Source: DATFMP01 sp035266845
Lineage (GTDB): Bacteria; SAR324; JACQKK01
Reading direction: 5' to 3'
DNA length: 64,000 nt
Assembly: GCA_035266845.1 (NCBI GenBank)
Contig: DATFMP010000040.1
Location: 1-64,000, forward strand
The notes beneath the pieces were generated by a model. The model was not told the DNA's origin. It searched no databases and saw nothing but the letters and a program-made list of their open reading frames with translations. Positions 45,998 to 55,657 of this stretch are shown here, piece after piece; positions within the stretch are counted from its first letter, which is position 1; each line of letters opens with the position of its first letter. The position numbers were made by a program, and so were the translations under genes.

Positions 45998-47620
45998 ATG
46001 AGTTACGAAAGCAACTACACTCCCCTCACCCCACAGTCCTTCCTGCGCCGTAGCGCGCGTGTCTTCCCCGACAAGACGGCCGTCATCTCCGGGACGCGGC
46101 GGTACAGCTACCGCGAGTTCTACGAGCGCGCATGCCGTCAGGCCAATGCGCTTAGTGCCCTGGGTGCGACCCAGGACGTGAGCGTGGCGGTGCTGGCACC
46201 CAACACGCCCGAGCACCTGGAGGCCTGCTATGGCGTGCACATGGCCGGTGCCGTGTTGGTGGCCCTGAACTACCGCCTCAGCCCTCCCGAGATCGCCTAT
46301 ATCCTCAGCCATTGCAAGGCCCGCGTGCTGATCGTGGATCACGAGTACCTGCCCACGGTGCAGGCTGTCATTGACGAACTCAAGGGCATCCAGCATTTCA
46401 TCGTGGTGAGGCCGGACGACGGCAGCGTGCCGGCCTGGGAACCGCCGGGCGCACGGGTCTATGAGGAGTGGCTGGCCGCGGCATCGACGGCTGATCCGCG
46501 GCGCTTTCCGGACGACGAGAACGACACGATCTCCATCAACTATACCAGCGGCACGACGGGCAGCCCCAAGGGGGTGATGTACACCCATCGCAGCGCCTAC
46601 CTGAATGCCGTCTGCAACCTGCTGGAGATGGGCATGGGGGCCAGCAGCGTCTATCTGTGGACGCTGCCGATGTTCCACTGCAACGGCTGGTGCTACACGT
46701 GGGGCGTCACGGCTGCGGGGGGCACCCACGTGTGCATGCGCGCCGTCAGCCCGGCGGACATCGTCGCGGAGGTACAAGAGCATCAAGTCACCCACTTCTG
46801 CGGCGCGCCAATCGTGCTGCGGATGGTGGTGGAGGGGGCCCAGGCGGCGGGGCTTGAGCGCTTCGACCACGCCGTCAAGGTCTCCACGGCCGCGGCACCG
46901 CCCTCGCCCACGGTGATCGAGCAGATGCTGGGCCTCAATGTGGACGTGATTCACGTCTATGGGCTCACGGAAACCTACGGCCCGACCACCGTATGCGAGA
47001 TTCAGCCCGTCTGGAAGGATCTCCCCACCGCGGAGTTGGTGCGGCTGATGGCCCGCCAGGGGGTGCCCTACATCCTTTCCGAGGATCTGCAGGTGCTGGA
47101 CGAACAGGACCGGCCCGTATCGGCGGACGGTCAGACGCTGGGCGAAGTCTGCATGCGCGGCAATATTGTGGCCAAGGGCTACTACGACAACCCGGAGGCC
47201 ACGGCCAAGAGCTTTCGCGACGGTTGGTTCCACAGTGGCGACCTGGGGGTGATGCACCCGGATGGGTACATCGAACTGCGCGACCGGGCTAAGGACATCA
47301 TCATCAGTGGCGGGGAGAATATCTCGACCATCGAGGTGGAGAATGTCCTGTACAGCCACCCCGCCGTGGCGGATGTCGCCGTCGTCTCGCGCCCGGACGA
47401 AAAGTGGGGTGAGGTGCCCGTGGCCTTTGTCACCATGAAGCCGGGCAGCGAGCCTACGGAGGCGGAGTTGATCGAGTTCTGCCGCACCAAACTGGCCCAC
47501 TTCAAGGCGCCCAAGGCCGTTTACTTCCAGGCGCTGCCTCGCACCTCCACGGGCAAGGTGCAGAAATACGTGCTGCGGGAGCAGATGTGGGAGGGCCAAG
47601 ACAAGCGCATCGGCGGCTAA
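45998..47620 (+). CDS. AMP-dependent acyl-CoA synthetase (medium/long-chain type)
   Basis: A 540-residue adenylate-forming enzyme. The P-loop-like motif is YTSGTTGSPKGVMYTH (A3), the AMP contacts are YGLTETYGP (A5) and DGWFHSGDLGVMHPDGYIELRDRAKD (A7-A8, shortened), and the catalytic Lys is in TGKVQKY. The substrate pocket is not decodable by eye; fatty acids of medium length are the usual substrates of the nearest family. ATG 45998, divergent from truD. Confidence 0.93.
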   Translation: MSYESNYTPLTPQSFLRRSARVFPDKTAVISGTRRYSYREFYERACRQANALSALGATQDVSVAVLAPNTPEHLEACYGVHMAGAVLVALNYRLSPPEIAYILSHCKARVLIVDHEYLPTVQAVIDELKGIQHFIVVRPDDGSVPAWEPPGARVYEEWLAAASTADPRRFPDDENDTISINYTSGTTGSPKGVMYTHRSAYLNAVCNLLEMGMGASSVYLWTLPMFHCNGWCYTWGVTAAGGTHVCMRAVSPADIVAEVQEHQVTHFCGAPIVLRMVVEGAQAAGLERFDHAVKVSTAAAPPSPTVIEQMLGLNVDVIHVYGLTETYGPTTVCEIQPVWKDLPTAELVRLMARQGVPYILSEDLQVLDEQDRPVSADGQTLGEVCMRGNIVAKGYYDNPEATAKSFRDGWFHSGDLGVMHPDGYIELRDRAKDIIISGGENISTIEVENVLYSHPAVADVAVVSRPDEKWGEVPVAFVTMKPGSEPTEAELIEFCRTKLAHFKAPKAVYFQALPRTSTGKVQKYVLREQMWEGQDKRIGG

Positions 47621-47664
47621 GGGCGCCCCGGTGGTGGTCTGCGCTGCGCCGGTGCCGTTGGGGG

Positions 47665-47919
47665 GTGGCCGGCCGCGTGGCCGCCTGCGCCCTGCTGCTG
47701 GGCCTGCTGGTGGGTGCGTGCGCGAGCAATGAAGTGATGGTGCAGGACGACAGTGGTGAAAGCTGGGTTGCACGCGACCATACGTGTATCCGGGAGTCTG
47801 AGGACGGCATGCGTCGCGTGATCAACTACGTGGATCCGGAGCTATGCGGGCGATACCAGAAGCATCGGTCGCCCACCTACGTGCGGGTACTCCCTCCACC
47901 CGGGATGAGGAGTCGGTAA
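47665..47919 (+). CDS. Small hypothetical lipoprotein
   Basis: The N-terminus has a hydrophobic stretch (ACALLLGLLVGAC) ending in a lipobox-like L-V-G-A-C, so the protein is probably lipidated and exported. The mature ~66 residues hold two more cysteines (HTC and ELC). GTG 47665 is my choice, but the open frame runs back to 47587 inside the ligase end. No family is recognised. Confidence 0.55.
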   Translation: MAGRVAACALLLGLLVGACASNEVMVQDDSGESWVARDHTCIRESEDGMRRVINYVDPELCGRYQKHRSPTYVRVLPPPGMRSR

Positions 47920-47943
47920 CGTCATGGCCAGGGGATGAATCCG

Positions 47944-48474
47944 ATGGAAAGCACACTCTTGCTGTCTGCCTCCTACGAACCAATCAAGGTCATCTCCTGG
48001 AAGAAGGCCGTCGTGCTGATGTTCCTCGAGAAGGTGGACGTGCTCGAGGAGTACGCACGGGAAGTCCATTCACCGACCACCGCGCTGCATCTTCCTGCGG
48101 TCGTCAAGCTGCACCGCTACGTGAAGAACCTGCCGCGTCGGGTAAAATTCTCGCGACAGAACCTGTACCACCGCGACGGGTACACCTGCCAGTACTGCCA
48201 CAAGGTCCACCCCTCGAATCAGCTCACGTATGACCACGTGATTCCGCGCAGCCGCGGCGGCCAGACCAGTTGGACGAACGTGGTCACGGCCTGTGTGCGA
48301 TGCAACCTGAAGAAGGGCAACAAGCTGCCGCACCAAGCCAACCTGAAGCTGCTGCAGGAGCCCCATGAGCCAAAATGGTTGCCCGTCTTCGGTCCGCAGC
48401 TTGGAATGGATTCCGCGCCGTCGGTCTGGCGCACCTACCTGAATTGGTATGAGGCAGTGCCGGAAGTTTCCTAA
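47944..48474 (+). CDS. HNH endonuclease family protein
   Basis: A 176-residue protein with a zinc-containing HNH motif: CQYCHKVHPSNQLTYDHVIPRSRGG then NVVTACVRCNLKKGN (each shortened where long), i.e. two CxxC pairs flanking DHVIP and the NxxxxC. The N-terminal LLLSASYEPIKVISWKKAV is a known start for this widespread group of chromosomal HNH proteins. AGGGG lies upstream of ATG 47944. It may nick or cut DNA; a housekeeping or mobile role is not decided. Confidence 0.9.
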   Translation: MESTLLLSASYEPIKVISWKKAVVLMFLEKVDVLEEYAREVHSPTTALHLPAVVKLHRYVKNLPRRVKFSRQNLYHRDGYTCQYCHKVHPSNQLTYDHVIPRSRGGQTSWTNVVTACVRCNLKKGNKLPHQANLKLLQEPHEPKWLPVFGPQLGMDSAPSVWRTYLNWYEAVPEVS

Positions 48475-48639
48475 GCGCCGCTACCACGTCCTGACCACCG
48501 CGTCCTAACCGACAGCCGCCACGAATCGACGTAGGGCACGCCTCCTCATGCACCTGGGAGCGCGGGCCGTGCGCGATTTGGGCCTGCAGGACGGCTGTGC
48601 AGCGCCGTGTGCCGACGGGGTTAGCTCCGAGTTGGGCAC

Positions 48640-48676
48640 AAAAAAGCCCGCCCATCTGAGCGATGGGCGGGCTTTT
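48640..48676. terminator. Bidirectional Rho-independent terminator of lon
   Basis: An 11-bp GC-rich stem (48646-48656 with 48662-48672) and a five-base loop are flanked by six A (48640-48645) and four T. It ends the lon gene at 48699 on the minus strand and may also serve the HNH gene. Confidence 0.9.
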
Positions 48677-48698
48677 CAGCAGATCCGATCAGGACTGC

Positions 48699-51149
48699 TT
48701 AGCAGTAGCGCGGGTCCTTGCTAGGATCCAGCGTATACACCGTGGGCGATTGGTGGCCGACCTCTGTGGATGGTTGGATGATTTCCTCCATGCCGCCCGG
48801 TTTGTCGCCGCCGTCGGGTTCCGCGACCGCCTCAGGCATGTGCTCCAGCGCTATTTCCAGGTACTGGAAGGCGCTGCGGAGAGGCGTAATCTTGAGGCCC
48901 TTGCGGACCTCCTTGGGGATCTCGCTTAGGTCGTTCTCGTTGTTCCAAGGAATCAGGGCCTCCAGCGCGCCGCCCCGTTTTGCCGCGAGCAGCTTCTCCT
49001 TCAGCCCGCCGATCTGCAGCACCTTGCCCCGCAGGGTCACTTCGCCGGTCATGGCAACGTCTTTGCGCACGGGAATCCCCGTGAACGCGCTGACGATTGC
49101 CGTCACCAACGTAACGCCTGCGGACGGGCCGTCCTTGGGCACGGCGCCCTCCGGAAAGTGCACGTGGATATCGTGGGTCTTGAAGGCCTCCGCATAGATC
49201 CCCAGCCGGTTCGCATTGGAGCGCACAAAGCTCAGCGCGGCCTGCACCGATTCCTTCATCACGTCTCCCAGCCGGCCGGTGACCTGCATCCTGCCCGTGC
49301 CATGCATCAGCGAAATCTCGCTGAACAACAGTTCGCCGCCCATCGGCGTCCAGGCCATTCCAGTGGCCACGCCTACCTCGTTTTGGCCCTGAATGCGCTC
49401 GTGTTTGAAACGCGGTACGCCCAGGTAGTCGTGCACCTTCTTCGCCGTCACGGTGACCCGTTTGGTGGACGGCTTCCTCACCAGTTGCGTGGCCACCTTG
49501 CGCATGATGCGACCGATGGCCCGCTCCAGGCTCCGCACGCCCGCCTCGCGCGTATAGTGCTGGATCACCTCCAGCAGTGCCTCGCGGCGGAACTTCACCT
49601 GGCTGTCCTCCAGCCCGTTCTCTCCGCGCTGCTTGGAGACGAGGTGCAGATGGGCGATGTTTTCCTTCTCCAACTCCGTATAGCCGGGGAGGGAAATCAC
49701 CTCCATCCTGTCCAGCAGTGCCGCTGGGATACCCTGCATGTTGTTTGCCGTGCAGAAGAAGAGCACGTCCGACAAGTCGTATTCCACCTCCAGATAGTGA
49801 TCCATGAAGGTGTGGTTCTGCTCAGGGTCGAGCACTTCCAGCAGTGCGGCCGCCGGATCGCCCATCACCCCATAGGTCATCTTGTCCACCTCGTCCAGCA
49901 GCATCAGCGGGTTGCTGGACTTGGCCTTCTTGAGCGACTGAATGACCTTCCCGGGCAGCGCGCCGATATAGGTGCGGCGGTGCCCACGGATCTCTGCCTC
50001 GTCGCGGATGCCGCCCAGACTTACCCGCACGAAGTTGCGACCCAGCGCTCGCGCCACCGACCGCGCCAGCGACGTCTTGCCGACGCCGGGAGGCCCCACC
50101 AGCACAATGATGGGCCCCTTCATCTTGCCCACCTTCTTGGCCACGGCGAGGAACTCGATGATGCGCTCCTTGACCTTATCGAGGCCGTAATGGTCCTCAT
50201 CAAGGATGCCCTCAGCGTTCTTGAGATCGAAGTTGTCCTCAGTCTTCACGCTCCAGGGCATGCCCAGCAGCGTATCGAGGTAGTTCCGCACCACGTTGGC
50301 CTCGGCCGACATGGCCGACATGAGCTTGAGCTTCTTCAGCTCCTTCTTGGCCACCTCCGTGGCCTCCTCGCTCATCTTGGTGGATTCGATGCGCTTCTCG
50401 TACTCCTCGATCTCCGCCTTGCCGTCCTCGCCATTGCCCAGTTCCTTCTGGATCGCCTTGATCTGCTCGTTCAGATAGTACTCCTTCTGCGTCCTACCAA
50501 TCTGGCCCTGGACGCGTTCCTTGAGCTTCTTCTCGAGTTTCTTGATCTCGGCTTCCTCGAGCATCCGCTCGAACACCCGCTCCAGACGGGATTTTGGCTC
50601 GAGGTTCTCCAGCAATTCCTGCTTCTTCTGCAGGTCGAGGTTCAGCAGTGGGGCGATGCGATCTGCTAGCAGCAACGGCTCTTCGGTGTTGAGTGAGAGC
50701 TGGTCCAGGCTTTCCGAGTTGCGCTTGATCTCACGCAGGTACGTCTCCACCTCACCGCGGGCCGTCTTGGCCAGCGCGATGAATTCCGCGTCAACCGTGG
50801 GATCTTCTTCGATGGGCTCCACCGTGGCCAGATAGGTGGTCTCGTCCATTTGCGCCTGTTGCAGACGCCCACGCGACTTGGCTTCGAAGAGGGCTTTGAC
50901 CGTTCCGTTGGGGAGCCGCATGATCTGCAGGATCTGACCGATCGTGCCGATATCGTACAGATCGTCCCGCGAAGGCTTTTCCACCATCGGATCCTTCTGC
51001 GCGATCACGAACACAGTCCGATCTGTTGCCAGCGCCTTTTCAAGTGCCTCCATGGACTGTCGGCGACCGATGAAGAACGGGGTGGTCATGTGCGGAAAGA
51101 CCACGATGTCCCTCATGGGAAGCATCGGAAGTTGCTTCGCTTCTGCCAT
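48699..51149 (-). CDS. lon: Lon ATP-dependent protease (copy 1)
   Basis: An 816-residue Lon of full length: N-terminal LAN domain (LPMLPMRDIVVFPHM), central helical region, AAA+ domain with Walker A GPPGVGKT (352-359) and Walker B LLDEVDKM, and the C-terminal protease with Ser676 in PKDGPSAGVTL and Lys719 in GGLKEKL. It degrades misfolded and regulatory proteins in the cytoplasm. ATG start with a purine-rich leader. A consensus promoter lies at 51200-51228. A second lon is at 58850. Confidence 0.97.
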   Translation of the reverse strand: MAEAKQLPMLPMRDIVVFPHMTTPFFIGRRQSMEALEKALATDRTVFVIAQKDPMVEKPSRDDLYDIGTIGQILQIMRLPNGTVKALFEAKSRGRLQQAQMDETTYLATVEPIEEDPTVDAEFIALAKTARGEVETYLREIKRNSESLDQLSLNTEEPLLLADRIAPLLNLDLQKKQELLENLEPKSRLERVFERMLEEAEIKKLEKKLKERVQGQIGRTQKEYYLNEQIKAIQKELGNGEDGKAEIEEYEKRIESTKMSEEATEVAKKELKKLKLMSAMSAEANVVRNYLDTLLGMPWSVKTEDNFDLKNAEGILDEDHYGLDKVKERIIEFLAVAKKVGKMKGPIIVLVGPPGVGKTSLARSVARALGRNFVRVSLGGIRDEAEIRGHRRTYIGALPGKVIQSLKKAKSSNPLMLLDEVDKMTYGVMGDPAAALLEVLDPEQNHTFMDHYLEVEYDLSDVLFFCTANNMQGIPAALLDRMEVISLPGYTELEKENIAHLHLVSKQRGENGLEDSQVKFRREALLEVIQHYTREAGVRSLERAIGRIMRKVATQLVRKPSTKRVTVTAKKVHDYLGVPRFKHERIQGQNEVGVATGMAWTPMGGELLFSEISLMHGTGRMQVTGRLGDVMKESVQAALSFVRSNANRLGIYAEAFKTHDIHVHFPEGAVPKDGPSAGVTLVTAIVSAFTGIPVRKDVAMTGEVTLRGKVLQIGGLKEKLLAAKRGGALEALIPWNNENDLSEIPKEVRKGLKITPLRSAFQYLEIALEHMPEAVAEPDGGDKPGGMEEIIQPSTEVGHQSPTVYTLDPSKDPRYC

Positions 51150-51684
51150 GCGGATTCCCTTTCGCTAGGGGTGCGGTAAGCCTCCTGCCTCAATTGAAAA
51201 TTATAGAGGCCGCCCAGAGGCCTGTCAAACCGCGCTTTCAGCGCCTTTTCCAGTATTAAACGAATTCCGGCCGCAGAAGATGCATGCCCGGTGGGCTGCA
51301 TATTGTGAGCCACCCGATACCGTGAGCCGAGGCCCATGTGGATTCTGGCGCACGGATTTCGTTCATCTCACATTTATTGCGACACATCGCCTCCGACAGT
51401 ACCCAGCAACATTCCAATTCACCCACGAAGTTGTTAGGATAGCCGCACTAACCGGTTGATTTTCCGCACAATTGCCAGCGGGCCTGGGGGAAGCAGGCCC
51501 ACGCTTGCAGGTGGGGCCGATTCTTGCTTGGCAAAACGGCGGGAGAGCGGCGACGAAAGCCTTTACGCGCCGTCAGCATGAGGCTATTCTGCGGAATGGG
51601 CCCGTTGCAGACGGATGGTAGCGAGGACCCAGAAACGGTGCGGCTCAACACTGTGGTCACTTACAGGCAGCATCCCGAGGGGCG
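51150..51684. other. Divergent intergenic region between lon and the GAF/HD-GYP gene
   Basis: The 535-base gap is A+T-richer than the genes around it. Apart from the lon promoter I found no coding frame of note. The HD-GYP gene promoter is not obvious; its ribosome site is GAGGGGCG before ATG 51685. Confidence 0.5.
51200..51228 (-). promoter_or_regulatory. Consensus sigma-70 promoter of lon copy 1
   Basis: On the minus strand TTGACA (51228-51223), a 17-base spacer and TATAAT (51205-51200) match the E. coli consensus exactly. They lie 51-79 bases upstream of the lon start codon. Confidence 0.9.
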
Positions 51685-53736
51685 ATGTTGAAGCAACCGG
51701 CCCGAGCGGAAGGCGGGCATTCAGGCCAGCATATGCACCCGACGACAGCCGCCAACGGCATCTCTCTGCTTGTGCCCAAGGCGCTCGTCGAGTTGGCGCA
51801 GTCTTGCGAGTTCCAGTCGGATGTCCCGGTGGAGATGCAGTCCTACGCCCGCCTCACCCAGGCGATGCTCAAGCGCCTACCCAAGGATCGCATTATTCTC
51901 ATCGGTGACGGGAAGGACTATGCCACCGCCGCCAACGGAATGCAGCCGGGGGAATATCTGGGAGGCTGGGGCAAGCTGATCGTGGTCGCTTCCGACGCGG
52001 ATCTGGCCAAGTCACCGCTGCCCTGCCATCGCTGCATTGACGTCATCGCCCCGAAGCCCAGCCAGGAGCTCCTCAGCTACAAGGTGAACCGCGCCCTGGC
52101 GGAAATGGCGTACGACGCTCAGGTTGACATCCTGAAGACCGAGGGCGTGAAGCGTGGCAGCGATCTCGAGGCGCTCAATGAGATCGGCATGGCGCTCTCC
52201 ACGGAGAAGGACCTGGGCCGTCTGCTGGACCTGATCGTTTCCAAGTCGCGCCAGATGACTTGGGCCGATGCGGGGTCGCTGTATCTGATCGAGGCCGACC
52301 CGAACATTCCGGACGACCAGAAAGACTACTTCAAGAACAAGAAGATGCGCTTCCAGGTGGCGCAAAACGACTCGCGCCAGGTGCCCTTCAAGTCCTTTGT
52401 GGTGGAGATCAACAAGAGCTCGATCTACGGCTATGTGGCGCTGACCCAGGAGCCGCTCAATTTCGACGACGTCTATCACATCCCCAAGGATGTGCAGTAC
52501 GGTTGGGGCGGGCGCGAGTTCGACGCCAGCATCCGCTACCGCACCATGTCCATGCTCACCGTGCCCATGGTGAACTGGCGTGGAGAGACGATCGGGGTGA
52601 TCCAGCTCATCAACCGCAAGGTGCAGCCGGAAATCATTCTGGACGATCCGGAATCGTGCGTGGATTACATCCAGCCGTTCACGTCGCACGACCTGCGCAT
52701 GGCGATGTCCATCGCCTCTCAGGCTTCCATCGCCATCCAGAACACGCAGTTGGTGGATTCGATTCGCACGCTGTTCGACGGCTTCATTGACGCCAGTGTG
52801 AAGGCCATTGAATCCCGGGACCCGACCACGTCCGGCCACTCGCAGCGGGTGGCCACACTGACTGTGGCGTTGGCGGAGAAGGTGGACGGCCTCAAGACCC
52901 CAAAATTCCGGGACCTCCGATTTACGCGCGAGCAGATCCAGGAAATCCGCTACGCCTCGCTTTTGCACGACTTCGGCAAGATCGGCGTGCGCGAGCATGT
53001 GCTGGTGAAGGCCAAGAAGCTCTATCCAAACGAGCTGCGGGCAGTTGAGGATCGCTTCGAGCTGATCCGCACGCTCACGGCACTGCGCCATGCCATCACC
53101 AAGGCCAAGTTGCTGGAACAGAAGCCGGACGCCGAAGTGAAGGCGCTGATGGCCCGTGAGGACGAAGTGCTGCGCAAGGAGTTAACGCAACTGGAGGAGG
53201 AACTGGCGTTCATCAATCGCTGCAACGAGCCCACCGTGCTCGCCCAGGGGGGCTTCGAGCAGCTTACCGAGATCGCGAAGCGTGCGTTTTCGCGGATGGA
53301 CGGCCTGCAGGTGCCCTATCTGGACGAGAAGGAACTGATCTCCCTTTCCGTGCCGCGGGGCTCCCTGACGGAGCACGATCGCAAGGAAATCGAGTCGCAC
53401 GTTACGCACACATACAAGTTCCTCTCCACGATTCCGTGGACGAGTGACCTGCGCAACGTGCCGGAGATTGCCTATGCGCACCACGAGAAGCTGGACGGCA
53501 CGGGCTATCCGAACCGGCTCGCCTCTGACCGAATCCCCGTCCAGTCGAAGATGATGACCATCTCGGACATCTTCGATGCCCTGACCGCGGCCGATCGTCC
53601 CTACAAGAAGGCTCTACCCGCCGAGCGAGCCCTGAATATCCTGCAGGAGGAGGCCAAAGCGGGGCACATCGACCCCGACCTGCTGGAAGTGTTCCTCGAC
53701 GCGGATATCTACCAGCAAGTGCTGCAGACGCAATAG
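51685..53736 (+). CDS. GAF domain/HD-GYP phosphodiesterase-type protein
   Basis: A 683-residue regulator. The first ~130 residues are an uncharacterised domain that may be receiver-like. A GAF domain spans about 160-355, followed by an HD-GYP domain with LLHDFGKIGV (HD at 428-429) and YAHHEKLDGTGYPNRL, the HHExxDGxGYP signature. The domain carries an insertion (~440-560) before the GYP part. It probably breaks down cyclic di-GMP in response to a ligand or partner of the GAF domain. No transmembrane segment. Both active-site motifs are intact. Confidence 0.9.
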   Translation: MLKQPARAEGGHSGQHMHPTTAANGISLLVPKALVELAQSCEFQSDVPVEMQSYARLTQAMLKRLPKDRIILIGDGKDYATAANGMQPGEYLGGWGKLIVVASDADLAKSPLPCHRCIDVIAPKPSQELLSYKVNRALAEMAYDAQVDILKTEGVKRGSDLEALNEIGMALSTEKDLGRLLDLIVSKSRQMTWADAGSLYLIEADPNIPDDQKDYFKNKKMRFQVAQNDSRQVPFKSFVVEINKSSIYGYVALTQEPLNFDDVYHIPKDVQYGWGGREFDASIRYRTMSMLTVPMVNWRGETIGVIQLINRKVQPEIILDDPESCVDYIQPFTSHDLRMAMSIASQASIAIQNTQLVDSIRTLFDGFIDASVKAIESRDPTTSGHSQRVATLTVALAEKVDGLKTPKFRDLRFTREQIQEIRYASLLHDFGKIGVREHVLVKAKKLYPNELRAVEDRFELIRTLTALRHAITKAKLLEQKPDAEVKALMAREDEVLRKELTQLEEELAFINRCNEPTVLAQGGFEQLTEIAKRAFSRMDGLQVPYLDEKELISLSVPRGSLTEHDRKEIESHVTHTYKFLSTIPWTSDLRNVPEIAYAHHEKLDGTGYPNRLASDRIPVQSKMMTISDIFDALTAADRPYKKALPAERALNILQEEAKAGHIDPDLLEVFLDADIYQQVLQTQ

Positions 53737-53753
53737 TCCGAAGGGAAACAGCC

Positions 53754-53787
53754 CCGGCGCTGCGCCGCGCGAAAGCGGGAGCGCCGG
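53754..53787. terminator. Hairpin between convergent HD-GYP and DsbA-like genes
   Basis: CCGGCGCT (53754-53761) pairs with AGCGCCGG (53780-53787), and an inner CCGC/GCGG pair extends the structure over a GCGAAA loop. No T-run follows, but the position suits a bidirectional terminator. Confidence 0.6.
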
Positions 53788-53794
53788 CGGTGGC

Positions 53795-54418
53795 TTAGCC
53801 TTGCTTCTTCAGCAGTTGCGCGATCACCTGATCCAGATTGGCCACGAACTCGTTCATGCCCGTGCTGGGCACGAGCCGCAAAGCGCCGTTGAGCACGATG
53901 GTTGGGGTGGCCTCCACACCCATGGCATTGGCGCGGGCGACGGCTGCCTTGATCTTTCCGTCCACCCAACTTGCGTGGGCCTCCTGCTCGTAGGCCTTCG
54001 CCAGACCCGCGCTGCGCGCCAGATAGCTGACGATCTTGGGATCGTTGATGTCCACGCCGTAGCGGAATGTCGCGTCGAAGATGAGGTTTTTCATCTCCTC
54101 CGCCCGCCCTGCACGCTCGGCGATGAAATACAGCCGCAGCGGCCCATCGGATTGGCCGCGGAACAGAATCGGGATATAGGTTGCCTTGAGGCGCTTGCCA
54201 TACTTGGCAAAGAGCGGCTTGGCCACTTCGCGGAAGTTGTTACAATGGGGACAGGTGAAGTTGAGAAACTCCTCGAGCCTGACCACGTCTAGCGAATGGG
54301 CCTTGGGTACGGGGCCAACCGTCTCGTAGTTGCCCTGAATCTGTTGTCCGAAGGCCCCCAGGGTCAGGCCGAATAGACACACTACAGTGAGAGGAATCAG
54401 CTTGAAGGACAGTCGCAT
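53795..54418 (-). CDS. DsbA-family exported thiol-disulfide oxidoreductase
   Basis: A 207-residue protein with a signal peptide (MRLSFKLIPLTVVCLFGLTLG) and a thioredoxin-fold active site NFTCPHCNNF with Cys56 and Cys59; the CPHC dipeptide is typical of DsbA. VEATPTIVLNG carries the cis-proline. It should introduce or reshuffle disulfides in exported proteins. Confidence 0.88.
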   Translation of the reverse strand: MRLSFKLIPLTVVCLFGLTLGAFGQQIQGNYETVGPVPKAHSLDVVRLEEFLNFTCPHCNNFREVAKPLFAKYGKRLKATYIPILFRGQSDGPLRLYFIAERAGRAEEMKNLIFDATFRYGVDINDPKIVSYLARSAGLAKAYEQEAHASWVDGKIKAAVARANAMGVEATPTIVLNGALRLVPSTGMNEFVANLDQVIAQLLKKQG

Positions 54419-54487
54419 TTTGAGAGCCTGTTGCGTTGACGGAGCGGGGTTGGGCCGCTGCTATGGCCGGTTAGAGCGGCGCGGCCG

Positions 54488-55570
54488 ATGATTGACCTGA
54501 AGCGGATTCGCGCCGTGGCGCTCGACGTTGCCGGTGCGGGTCATTCCCATGACCGGCAGAACGACCTTTCCGAGTTTATCTGGCATCTGCTCGAGCGTCA
54601 CTACCAGATGTACATATTCAGCTCGAACACGGACGAAGACCTCGCCGGCGAGGACTTCGCCCACCCCCAGTTGGTCTTCCTCCGCGAAGAAATGCCACCA
54701 ACCAAAGCGTTGCTGGAGGCCCATCCGCAGTTGCTCGCGCCGGAAACGGTGTGGATCACGGACGATGCGCAACTGCAGGCTTGGATTCGGGCGGCTGGGC
54801 TGCCGTTTATGTACCTGGAGCATCATGGGCACGATCTGGCGGGTGGACATCACCTGCCCCATCTGTCCGAGCTGAGCGCCCTACTGAACCCCACGGCACT
54901 GCTGCTGCGCGACCTCACAGCCATGGTGGACGATGTGCGCCGCTTCCGGCCTCAGGGCGCCCTCTTGGTGGGTATCGGAGGCCCGCCCCAGAGCGGCTAC
55001 CGGGAATTCACGTTGGACCTGCGGGCCCTGTTGCAGGACGCCGGGCATGACCTTGTCGAATTGATGGACGTGTCCAGCCTGATGCGCCCCATGGAAGCAC
55101 TGTTGGAAGGGGATGGCGATCTCGCTGACCCGTGGGTCAGTCCTGAGGCCGGGCGCTGGCTGTGCGAGGCGGTTCTGGCTCCATTGCGAGCCGGGGAGCC
55201 GGTTTTCGTGGAGAAGCGACCGGCAAATCTGCCAGCGGACTTCGACGCGCATTTCCCGCTATACCTCAGCGAGGCCTCGGTAGTGCTGCTGTTCGCCGAG
55301 TTGGTGTTTACGCAGGAGGTCGCCGAAGCCCTCGATCTCTCGATCCTGCTGGAGGTGTCGTCGGACGAAACGACGCGCCGCCTGTACGAGATTCCCGGTG
55401 GGGAACGCTTCGATCCCAAGTTTACGGAACAGTATCTCAAACGCGAAGGCCGCATCTACAACGACTACCTGCAGCGCAATCGGGTGCGGGAGCGGGCCAG
55501 TATCCGTGTGGATGCAAACCGGCCAGGTGCCTTCCAACTGGGAGAAACGGACCCCGCGCCGCTCGTGTGA
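54488..55570 (+). CDS. Hypothetical protein with HAD-like N-terminal and pseudo-P-loop uridine-kinase-like domain
   Basis: A 360-residue protein in two parts. The N-terminal ~130 residues resemble a HAD fold (AVALDVAGAGHSHDR, YIFSSNTDEDLAGED, VWITDD), with the nucleophile Asp in LDVAG. The second part starts with VGIGGPPQSGYREFTLDLR, laid out like a kinase P-loop but with Tyr where the essential Lys of GxxGSGKS would be. The C-terminal KREGRIYNDYLQRN is like the end of phosphoribulokinase/uridine kinase-type proteins. The protein may bind a nucleotide without hydrolysing it. Divergent from the DsbA-like gene. Function unknown. Confidence 0.7.
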   Translation: MIDLKRIRAVALDVAGAGHSHDRQNDLSEFIWHLLERHYQMYIFSSNTDEDLAGEDFAHPQLVFLREEMPPTKALLEAHPQLLAPETVWITDDAQLQAWIRAAGLPFMYLEHHGHDLAGGHHLPHLSELSALLNPTALLLRDLTAMVDDVRRFRPQGALLVGIGGPPQSGYREFTLDLRALLQDAGHDLVELMDVSSLMRPMEALLEGDGDLADPWVSPEAGRWLCEAVLAPLRAGEPVFVEKRPANLPADFDAHFPLYLSEASVVLLFAELVFTQEVAEALDLSILLEVSSDETTRRLYEIPGGERFDPKFTEQYLKREGRIYNDYLQRNRVRERASIRVDANRPGAFQLGETDPAPLV

Positions 55571-55657
55571 CCCGCAAGCTGGGATTCGTCCGAGGTGTTT
55601 GAGTGGTTGCTCGCCATATTATGTGTCCTTGCTAACCAACTCTTAAATCCACACCCA

